This document shows, piece after piece, positions 1 through 5,185 of a DNA stretch of 5,752 bases. Source of the DNA: Clostridiales bacterium. Its GTDB lineage: Bacteria > Bacillota > Clostridia > Lachnospirales > Lachnospiraceae. The translations under genes were made by a program, and so were the position numbers. The first letter of the stretch is position 1, and every line of letters begins with the position of its first letter. The DNA lies in contig JAATEU010000340.1 of assembly GCA_015655565.1 (NCBI GenBank), positions 1 to 5,752 on the forward strand, read 5' to 3'. Below the pieces are notes generated by a model, which was not told the DNA's origin, searched no databases, and was given only the letters and a program-made list of their open reading frames with translations.

Positions 1-1
1 A

Positions 2-406
2 GACTCGAAGCCCTATGGAGCGAAAGACGGCAGGGACCGGAAACCATCCGGCGGCGATAACAGGAGCAGGGATCTAAGAGATGGCGGTTATAATAAGGAT
101 TATGATACTGACAAAATGTATGGAAAAGGTTATGGCAGCGGAAAAGACCAACGAATGGGTGACTCCAGGGTAAGGACATCACAAAATAAAGAGAAAGAAC
201 AACAGCCTGATAAATTTGAAACAATAAAACGCCTGGAAATAGAAAAGAAAGCGGTATTTAAGAAAAACCAGGAAAACGGCAGAAAACCAGAAAAAACAAA
301 TAAACCTCAGGTAAAACATAGAAGAACCAATACAATTGACTGGACCAAAGGCTATGCAAATGGTCTGTATGGAGATGATGACGAAGATTATACGGAATTT
401 ATATAG
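2..406 (+). CDS. C-terminal tail of an unidentified hydrophilic protein (5' end outside window)
   Basis: The frame is open from the first bases of the window to a TAG stop at 404-406, giving 134 visible residues, so this is the 3' end of a longer gene. A methionine at visible residue 39 (position 116) has no ribosome binding site in front of it and lies inside the same low-complexity stretch, so I do not take it as the start. Residues 1-60 are rich in Gly, Asp, Arg, Lys, Ser and Tyr, with loose GGD, SRD and YGxGK repeats. Residues 62-107 are Lys/Glu/Gln/Asn-rich. The end is different: an IDWTKGYANGLYG segment followed by a DDDED acidic cluster and TEFI. There are no membrane segments or cysteines. 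Such tails occur on RNA-acting enzymes (DEAD-box helicases, pseudouridine synthases, RNase R), where they bind RNA, but the catalytic domain is not visible and I cannot name the protein. Confidence 0.75.
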   Translation, partial: DSKPYGAKDGRDRKPSGGDNRSRDLRDGGYNKDYDTDKMYGKGYGSGKDQRMGDSRVRTSQNKEKEQQPDKFETIKRLEIEKKAVFKKNQENGRKPEKTNKPQVKHRRTNTIDWTKGYANGLYGDDDEDYTEFI

Positions 407-443
407 TATATGATTTTTTACCGGCAACTTAGTGATTGTCTGC

Positions 444-479
444 TGGTCAAAACGGATATACGGATATCTGCTTTGACCG
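444..479 (+). repeat. Imperfect inverted repeat (hairpin) in the leader of the helicase gene
   Basis: The arm GGTCAAAACGGATAT (445-459) faces ATATCTGCTTTGACC (464-478) across the 4-base loop ACGG. The stem has 13 Watson-Crick pairs, one G-U and one A-C mismatch. A further U-G pair at 444/479 is possible. It sits 38 bases after the upstream stop codon and 29 bases before the helicase ATG. Only GTTTGGG follows on the plus strand, so it lacks the U-run of an intrinsic terminator. It could be a weak terminator, an mRNA-stabilising or translation-modulating structure, or an operator-like dyad. The structure is seen directly; its role is unknown. Confidence 0.6.
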
Positions 480-508
480 TTTGGGAATAGCAGGGAGAGC
501 AGTAAAAC

Positions 509-2911
509 ATGGTTAAGGATAAAGGCGATACAATTAAAATATCAGTGAGAAACCTGGTAGAATTTATTCTCCGCTCCGGTGATCTGGATAACAGGACCGG
601 GGGCAGACGGGATGTGGACGCTATGCAGGAGGGAAGCAGAATCCATCGCAAGATACAAAAACAGATGGGTTCTGGTTATAGTGCGGAATTTCCCTTAAGT
701 ATTACAGTACCTGTTTTGCGGAAGGATACTGCCTTTGAATTATGCGTAGAAGGCAGGGCAGATGGTATTATCAGCCTTCCGGACGAAGAGCCGGCTATCG
801 TAATTGATGAAATAAAAGGTGTGTATATGGAATTAAGCCATCTTGATGCACCCGTGGCTGTACATCGTGCCCAGGCCATGTGCTATGCATACATTTATGC
901 CAAGCTTTACCCACAGGAAGAAATAGGAATCCGCATGACCTATTGCAATTTGGAAACGGAAGACCTGAAGTATTTTAATGAAACCTTTTCCCTGATGGAA
1001 TTGGAAGCCTGGTTTTTAAGGTTAATTGATGAGTATGGAAAATGGGCAGTATGGCAGATCCGCTGGTTTTTATACCGGAATAACAGCATAAAGGCCCTGG
1101 ATTTTCCTTATCCCTACCGTTCCGGACAAAAGGAGCTGGTTACGGATGTATATAAAACCATACTCAGGGATAAGAGACTATTTATTGAAGCACCCACCGG
1201 CGTAGGCAAAACAATTTCAACCATTTATCCCGCCATAAAGGCAATGGGGGAAGGATTGGTAAGCAAAATATTTTATTTAACGGCTAAAACCATAACCAGA
1301 ACCGTTGCGGAAGAAACCTATCAGCATTTAATACAGAAAGGACTTCATATAAAATCAGTAACCATAACGGCCAAAGAGAAAGTCTGCATATTAGATAAGC
1401 CGGACTGCAATCCGGCTGCCTGTGCCAGGGCGAAGGGGCATTTTGACCGGGTAAATGCCGCTGTTTTTGATTTATTAAATAAGGAAAATGATATATCCAG
1501 GGACTTAATACTTGAGTATGCAAGAAAGCATAATGTATGTCCCTTTGAAATGTGTCTGGACGTTGCTGATTGGGCGGATAATATCATATGCGATTACAAT
1601 TATGCCTTTGATCCTAATGTTTATCTCCGCCGGTTTTTCCTTGGCGAAAAAAAGAATGATTATGTTTTTTTAATTGATGAAGCCCATAATCTGGTGGAAC
1701 GGGCCAGGGAAATGTATAGTGCCGTATTATATAAAAATCAATTTTTAACGATAAAGAAACTGATTAAGAGTCAGAACAGCGCCGCAGGTTCAAAGCAGTT
1801 ATTCTATTCCGGCAATAAATTAGAAAAACGGCTGGAAGCCTGTAACAGTGATTTACTAAAATTAAAAAGGGATTGTGACAGTTGCAGCTTAATTGAGGAT
1901 ATCACCGGCTTTGTACTTCATTTAATGCGGCTGATGACGGAATTCGAAGAATATCTGACAGATTTCAGGGATTCTGAGGGGAAGGAGGATATCCTGGGTC
2001 TGTATATGGATATCCGGCATTTCCTTAATATTTATGAGATTTACAGTGATAAATATATTACTTATACGGATTTTAATGAACAGGGAGAATTCCGGATCAA
2101 ATTATTATGCATGGATCCTTCTGATAATCTGAATTCCTGTTTAGATAAAGGGAAAAGTGCCGTCTTTTTTTCCGCAACCCTGCTGCCCATCCGGTATTAT
2201 AAGGAACAGCTGGGAGGCCGTGAAGAAGATTATGCTGTTTATGTACCGTCACCCTTTGATAAGGATAACCGCATCCTGATGATTGGACATGATGTCAGCA
2301 CCAAATATACGAGACGTAATAATAAGGAATATAATAAAATTTTTGAATATATTAATGCTTTTACCGGTGCCCAAAAAGGTAATTATCTTGTATTCTTCCC
2401 CTCCTACCAGATGCTGAACCAGGTTGCAGAGATAGCGGCCGGGAAGCTTAAGGGCCTGATAATCCAGAAAAACAATATGACAGAAACAGAAAAAGAAGCC
2501 TTTCTTCAGGATTTTACCATAGAACCGAATATAAGCCGGATTGGATTCTGCGTCATGGGAGGTGTTTTCAGCGAAGGTATCGATTTAAAAAATGACCGCT
2601 TAATCGGGGCAGTGATTGTGGGTACCGGACTTCCCATGATCTGCAGTGAAAGGGAACTCTTCCGCGGTTATTATGATAACCGGAACAAAAGAGGCTTTGA
2701 TTATGCTTATTTATACCAGGGAATGAATAAGGTATTGCAGTCAGCCGGCAGAGTCATTAGGACCATGGATGACAGGGGTGCCATTTTACTCCTGGATGAA
2801 CGTTTTATGCAAAGCCAGTATACGAATTTATTCCCCAGGGAATGGTACCCTATTATTAACGTTAATCTTAATACCATGCAGGCGGAATTAAGGAGTTTTT
2901 GGAATCATTAA
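509..2911 (+). CDS. PD-(D/E)XK nuclease-XPD/DinG-family Fe-S DNA helicase fusion
   Basis: This 800-residue protein is predicted to be an ATP-dependent 5'-to-3' DNA helicase with an attached nuclease, acting in the cytoplasm in DNA repair or processing of recombination intermediates. Residues 8-180 resemble the RecB/Cas4 nuclease fold: GSRIH (His46), GRAD (Asp85), the DEIK segment with Glu101 and Lys103, and QxxxY (Gln122, Tyr126). The helicase follows with a Gln motif (RSGQ, 204-207), Walker A APTGVGKT (228-235), motif Ia near 256-266, DEAH box (390-393), SATLLP (555-560), GGVFSEGIDL (684-693) and motif VI QSAGRVIR (744-751). Cys293, Cys300, Cys305 and Cys344 (in a CPFE context) fit the four ligands of an XPD-type 4Fe-4S cluster; Cys349 is a spare. 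All motifs look intact, so it should be active. AGGGAGA (492-498) precedes the ATG by 10 bases and fixes the start. It is related to DinG and XPD (COG1199) but has a RecB-like domain where some Firmicutes DinG proteins carry a DnaQ-like exonuclease. The physiological substrate is unknown. Confidence 0.93.
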   Translation: MVKDKGDTIKISVRNLVEFILRSGDLDNRTGGRRDVDAMQEGSRIHRKIQKQMGSGYSAEFPLSITVPVLRKDTAFELCVEGRADGIISLPDEEPAIVIDEIKGVYMELSHLDAPVAVHRAQAMCYAYIYAKLYPQEEIGIRMTYCNLETEDLKYFNETFSLMELEAWFLRLIDEYGKWAVWQIRWFLYRNNSIKALDFPYPYRSGQKELVTDVYKTILRDKRLFIEAPTGVGKTISTIYPAIKAMGEGLVSKIFYLTAKTITRTVAEETYQHLIQKGLHIKSVTITAKEKVCILDKPDCNPAACARAKGHFDRVNAAVFDLLNKENDISRDLILEYARKHNVCPFEMCLDVADWADNIICDYNYAFDPNVYLRRFFLGEKKNDYVFLIDEAHNLVERAREMYSAVLYKNQFLTIKKLIKSQNSAAGSKQLFYSGNKLEKRLEACNSDLLKLKRDCDSCSLIEDITGFVLHLMRLMTEFEEYLTDFRDSEGKEDILGLYMDIRHFLNIYEIYSDKYITYTDFNEQGEFRIKLLCMDPSDNLNSCLDKGKSAVFFSATLLPIRYYKEQLGGREEDYAVYVPSPFDKDNRILMIGHDVSTKYTRRNNKEYNKIFEYINAFTGAQKGNYLVFFPSYQMLNQVAEIAAGKLKGLIIQKNNMTETEKEAFLQDFTIEPNISRIGFCVMGGVFSEGIDLKNDRLIGAVIVGTGLPMICSERELFRGYYDNRNKRGFDYAYLYQGMNKVLQSAGRVIRTMDDRGAILLLDERFMQSQYTNLFPREWYPIINVNLNTMQAELRSFWNH

Positions 2912-2918
2912 TGCTTCC
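2901..2918. repeat. Imperfect 18-bp palindrome over the helicase stop codon
   Basis: GGAATCATT (2901-2909) and AATGCTTCC (2910-2918) are inverted copies with one mismatched pair, and the TAA stop lies at the centre. As RNA it gives only a weak, interrupted stem and no U-run follows, so a terminator role is doubtful. Confidence 0.3.
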
Positions 2919-2924
2919 TGGGTT

Positions 2925-2965
2925 TGCCCTGTATCGAAGGCCATAAAATCTATAAAGCCAGGGCA
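2925..2965. repeat. Inverted repeat between the convergent helicase and vanZ-like genes
   Basis: TGCCCTG (2925-2931) and CAGGGCA (2959-2965) are perfectly complementary with a 27-base AT-rich loop. They occupy almost all of the 55-base gap between the two convergent stop codons, where a bidirectional terminator would be expected. Neither strand has a U-run after the stem and the loop is long, so termination here is only a possibility. No better candidate is visible in the gap. Confidence 0.3.
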
Positions 2966-2966
2966 G

Positions 2967-3839
2967 TTAAAAATGTAAGGAATTATGGGGAAAGGAATAA
3001 TGGGTCCGCTCAAACAGGAAATCCTCATCCGTAACAAAACGATAAACCGAATTAAGGATGTGATAACATATTGCGCCGATAAAACCGCCGGTTACAGCTA
3101 AGAAAACATCATCAATATCGACCATTCCAAGTAAAAATACCCTCTGCAGGATCTCAACTAAAACCGGCAAAATCAGGAGTACGATAAAGCGGAAGAGACG
3201 GCTTTGGTATCGTAACAGTAATGTCGCATAAAAACCGTAAGGCATAAACGGGATGATACCTTGTACTAAATATAAAATAATGGTTTTGAGTGCAGTATAG
3301 CCGGAAAGATAGTCTTCAATCAGGGTGGCTAAGGTTAGAAAGGGTACGAAATTAATCGAACGGAAATCCGTATAGTATAATACACTGGCTTTATTTTGAA
3401 AAAACAGCGTGAATATCAGGAATGCAACGTAAAAAAAGATAAACAAAACACTGATATTATGATAGAATACATTAAAATCCATATACTTTGGATTTCTGTC
3501 CATTAAATTGCGGATAATACAATAAAGTGTTGGAATGAACCAGTTTAATGCAATAAACAGAAGTAAGTAAGAATCATATATCACAAAATAATCACTGTTT
3601 CCGAAAAAAGAAAGCAGTATTATGATGACACATAGGAAAATATTAAGCAAAGAGTAGTTGAAACAGGATTCATAACTAAGGGTTTGTTCTAAAAAAACAT
3701 GGGAGAATAATAAGGCCAGCAGGGCTGCAATACCATAGACCAACAAGGTGGAACCCAGAAAGAAATAAGCACTGAATTGAACCAGTACTGTTAATAAACT
3801 GAATAAAATAATTTGTGTAGCAATAGAACTTCTTTTCAT
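2967..3839 (-). CDS. VanZ-family polytopic membrane protein
   Basis: This 290-residue, very hydrophobic protein has about eight predicted membrane segments (roughly residues 8-28, 31-50, 62-80, 86-108, 129-148, 183-205, 215-235 and 245-265). The VanZ-like core is in the C-terminal half: RSINFVPF (160-167), GIIPFMPYGFY (194-204), then VEILQR (228-233) and DIDDVF (241-246) followed by a Gly-rich helix, GGFIGA. The polar Glu229, Gln232, Asp241, Asp243 and Asp244 at the end of the core are the usual VanZ signature. The first five helices form an N-terminal extension, making the protein larger than the approximately 160-residue VanZ of enterococci. VanZ itself gives low-level teicoplanin resistance by an unclear mechanism; most clostridial members are uncharacterised, and resistance should not be assumed. 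The start is supported by AGAAGGG (complement of 3847-3853) about seven bases upstream. The gene lies downstream of the lipid kinase on the same strand but probably has its own promoter. Confidence 0.85.
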   Translation of the reverse strand: MKRSSIATQIILFSLLTVLVQFSAYFFLGSTLLVYGIAALLALLFSHVFLEQTLSYESCFNYSLLNIFLCVIIILLSFFGNSDYFVIYDSYLLLFIALNWFIPTLYCIIRNLMDRNPKYMDFNVFYHNISVLFIFFYVAFLIFTLFFQNKASVLYYTDFRSINFVPFLTLATLIEDYLSGYTALKTIILYLVQGIIPFMPYGFYATLLLRYQSRLFRFIVLLILPVLVEILQRVFLLGMVDIDDVFLAVTGGFIGAICYHILNSVYRFVTDEDFLFERTHYSFPHNSLHF

Positions 3840-3868
3840 ATATAATCCCTTCTTTCTTATAGTAAAAA

Positions 3869-3899
3869 ATTGTATTACTTAAATTCTTAACAATTTCAA
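3869..3899 (-). promoter_or_regulatory. Possible sigma-A promoter of the vanZ-like gene
   Basis: Read on the minus strand, TTGAAA (3894-3899) and TACAAT (3869-3874) each match the -35 and -10 consensus at five of six positions, but the 19-base spacer is longer than the ideal 17. The surrounding DNA is very AT-rich, so chance matches are likely. The predicted mRNA would start about 25 bases before the ATG. Moderate to weak support. Confidence 0.35.
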
Positions 3900-3917
3900 C
3901 CGATTTTTATGGTTTAA

Positions 3918-3938
3918 TGGCGCCAATACAAGTGTATT
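3918..3938. repeat. Two adjoining short palindromes upstream of the vanZ-like gene
   Basis: TGGCGCCA (3918-3925) is a perfect 8-bp palindrome. It shares its last base with AATACA-AG-TGTATT (3925-3938), a perfect 6-bp dyad with a 2-base centre. They lie just upstream of the candidate vanZ promoter, where an operator or activator site could sit. No known regulator site is recognised and such short dyads also arise by chance. Confidence 0.25.
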
Positions 3939-3965
3939 TTACTTTAGTGCGCATCAAATATAACG

Positions 3966-3984
3966 TTCAGCCGATACGGCTGAA
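3966..3984 (-). terminator. Candidate intrinsic terminator after the lipid kinase gene
   Basis: TTCAGCCG (3966-3973) and CGGCTGAA (3977-3984) form a perfect 8-bp stem with a 3-base loop, starting 14 bases after the lipid kinase stop codon. On the minus strand the stem is followed by CGTTATATTT, a U-rich but broken tail, so the terminator may be leaky. It would separate the lipid kinase transcript from the vanZ-like gene. The plus strand has no gene ending here, which supports the minus orientation. Confidence 0.6.
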
Positions 3985-3997
3985 TAGCCAGCATTTT

Positions 3998-4921
3998 CTA
4001 TATAATAATTCTCAGTTGATTTGTAATGCAGGAAATTCTCAGCTGTTTCATGGTACTGGGACATTCACCGTCAATATGCACCCAGGAAGGACTGCGCAAT
4101 TCAATAGCAAGGGAACGGCAGTCAAAAGTTTCAACACCTTTAAAATGAACGTGTTTACCAAACAACAGGAAAGGCAATACGGTCAGGATTCTTAAACGGG
4201 ATACGCCATGGACCATACATATGGACAACTTTCCGTCAAAGGGATCTGCAGCAGGTGCAATCTGCATCCCGCCGCCCTCATATTTGTGTATCATACTGGT
4301 AATCATTAATATTTTCTGATAGGCGGCGGCCTGGCCTCCGTCTACTGCAACTGTCCCATTCATGAAACGGCAGGACATTAATTGTTTTAGAGCTATTATT
4401 AGGTAGGTTAATTTCCCCAAGCCACATTTATTAAGAAGCTTTTTTAATCTGGAATGAAACGTTTCTTCACAGATGGCGGCATCAAAACCAATACCGGAAC
4501 TTATTGCAAATTTCCTCCGGTAATCAGAATCATTTGTATGAATGACTCCCATATCTACATATTGGAAACGGGATGGAGCAAGGATATTTTTTAAACCTGC
4601 GATAGGATCTTTTGGAAGTTTTAAACTTCTTGCTAAATCATTGCTGGAGCCGGAGGGTATATAACCTAAGAGCACCTCGCTGAAATCGGCAATACCGTTA
4701 ATGACTTCATTAACGGAGCCATCACCGCCCAGGACTATGATGTTTTTAATACCGGTATACCTTGTACAAATTTCCCGGGTTATATCAGTAGCGTGAAATT
4801 GGTGTTCCGTAATATGACAGGTATAAGAAATATCCAGAATATCCAACTGTTGTTTTACGATTGCCCATATTTTAATTCCTCTTTCCGAACGGGATTTAGG
4901 ATTAATGATAAAATGATACAT
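3998..4921 (-). CDS. Diacylglycerol kinase-family lipid kinase (YegS/DgkB type)
   Basis: This 307-residue protein should transfer phosphate from ATP to a lipid hydroxyl, most plausibly diacylglycerol to phosphatidic acid, at the inner face of the membrane. In Gram-positive bacteria this returns diacylglycerol released by lipoteichoic acid synthesis to phospholipid synthesis. The length fits the full family. Visible signatures are INPKSRSERG (6-15), the nucleotide-binding LGGDGSVNEVING (64-76; GGDGS in place of the commoner GGDGT), GYIPSGSSNDLAR (86-98), SSGIGFDAA (141-149), EGGGMQIAPAA (215-225) with DGKLSI (229-234), and IDGE (283-286) near the C-terminus. There are no obvious membrane helices apart from a hydrophobic stretch at 244-254. 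GCAGGAG (complement of 4928-4934) stands seven bases before the ATG and fixes the start. The exact lipid substrate cannot be read from sequence; other members phosphorylate different lipids. It is transcribed divergently from the LiaF-like gene. Confidence 0.92.
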   Translation of the reverse strand: MYHFIINPKSRSERGIKIWAIVKQQLDILDISYTCHITEHQFHATDITREICTRYTGIKNIIVLGGDGSVNEVINGIADFSEVLLGYIPSGSSNDLARSLKLPKDPIAGLKNILAPSRFQYVDMGVIHTNDSDYRRKFAISSGIGFDAAICEETFHSRLKKLLNKCGLGKLTYLIIALKQLMSCRFMNGTVAVDGGQAAAYQKILMITSMIHKYEGGGMQIAPAADPFDGKLSICMVHGVSRLRILTVLPFLLFGKHVHFKGVETFDCRSLAIELRSPSWVHIDGECPSTMKQLRISCITNQLRIII

Positions 4922-4960
4922 ATTTAACTCCTGCCATATTTATGTATTACATCTAAAATA

Positions 4961-4979
4961 AGACGTCTGCCCGGGGCAG
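4961..4979. repeat. GC-rich overlapping palindromes in the lipid kinase leader
   Basis: AGACGTCT (4961-4968) is a perfect palindrome that overlaps CTGCCC-G-GGGCAG (4967-4979), a 13-base dyad with a single central base. This GC-rich block stands out in AT-rich intergenic DNA and lies inside the predicted 5' untranslated region of the lipid kinase mRNA, between its promoter and start codon. On the minus strand the second dyad is followed, after ACG, by TCTTATTTTA, so an RNA hairpin here could act as a weak attenuator; as DNA it could be a repressor site. The symmetry is seen directly; the role is inferred. Confidence 0.45.
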
Positions 4980-5005
4980 CCGGTTATTTTTGTATATCCA
5001 TGTAA

Positions 5006-5034
5006 ATTTTATATGAAATCCATATTAAAGTCAA
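5006..5034 (-). promoter_or_regulatory. Sigma-A promoter of the lipid kinase gene
   Basis: On the minus strand, TTGACT (5029-5034) and TAAAAT (5006-5011) each match consensus at five of six positions and are separated by exactly 17 bases. Transcription would start near 4999, giving a leader of about 78 bases that contains the GC-rich palindromes. Confidence 0.65.
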
Positions 5035-5041
5035 TGCAAGG

Positions 5042-5071
5042 ATTCAATTTATCATTCAATTTATCATTCAA
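5042..5071 (+). repeat. 12-bp tandem repeat, 2.5 copies, in the divergent intergenic region
   Basis: The unit ATTCAATTTATC occurs at 5042-5053 and 5054-5065, followed by the half unit ATTCAA (5066-5071). The full copies are identical. The block lies between the two divergent promoters: just upstream of the -35 box of the lipid kinase gene and about 50 bases upstream of the -35 box of the LiaF-like gene. It may be a slippage-prone AT-rich repeat, an UP-like element or a pair of binding sites spaced near one helical turn. Confidence 0.7.
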
Positions 5072-5121
5072 GCCATATTAATATGTGACAATATACAGTA
5101 TAACCTTATGACAAATGTAAC

Positions 5122-5150
5122 TTGTTAAGGATACTGTTATAAAGTATGAT
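5122..5150 (+). promoter_or_regulatory. Sigma-A promoter of the LiaF-like gene
   Basis: TTGTTA (5122-5127) and TATGAT (5145-5150) are separated by exactly 17 bases; the -10 matches consensus at five of six positions and the -35 at four. Transcription would begin near 5157, leaving a leader of about 29 bases that contains the ribosome binding site. No known regulator site, including a LiaR-type box, is recognised. Confidence 0.6.
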
Positions 5151-5185
5151 TAGAATATAAAATATAAAACGATTGGAGGCTTATT

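Noticed and set aside
179..427. Hydrophobic minus-strand open frame of 82 codons
   Set aside because: It is the antisense of the Lys-rich tail (AAA/AAG codons read as Phe/Leu), which produces a false membrane-like protein.
436..462. Promoter for the helicase gene (TTGTCT with TATACG)
   Set aside because: The spacing of 15 bases is short, the -10 match is weak and both elements overlap the hairpin; the helicase may be read through from upstream.
418..879. Minus-strand open frames over the start of the nuclease-helicase gene
   Set aside because: They overlap clear coding sequence on the other strand and have no supporting start signals.
1284..1587. Two minus-strand open frames inside the helicase gene
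   Set aside because: They are antisense shadows of a strongly conserved helicase region, without ribosome binding sites or plausible protein character.
509..2911. Helicase-nuclease as part of a CRISPR or phage-defence system
   Set aside because: There are no CRISPR repeats, cas genes, toxin-like partners or mobile-element marks in the window, and the neighbours look like housekeeping or envelope genes.
2967..3839. Glycopeptide-resistance gene vanZ
   Set aside because: Only the domain family matches; no vanHAX, vanRS or other resistance-cluster genes are present, so a resistance call is unsupported.
3917..4195. Plus-strand open frame of 92 codons
   Set aside because: It mostly lies antisense to the well-supported lipid kinase gene, has no ribosome binding site and its product resembles no family I recognise.
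5085..5110. Second upstream promoter for the LiaF-like gene (GTGACA with a downstream TTATGA)
   Set aside because: The spacer would be only 15 bases and the -10 match is poor, while a better promoter lies directly downstream.
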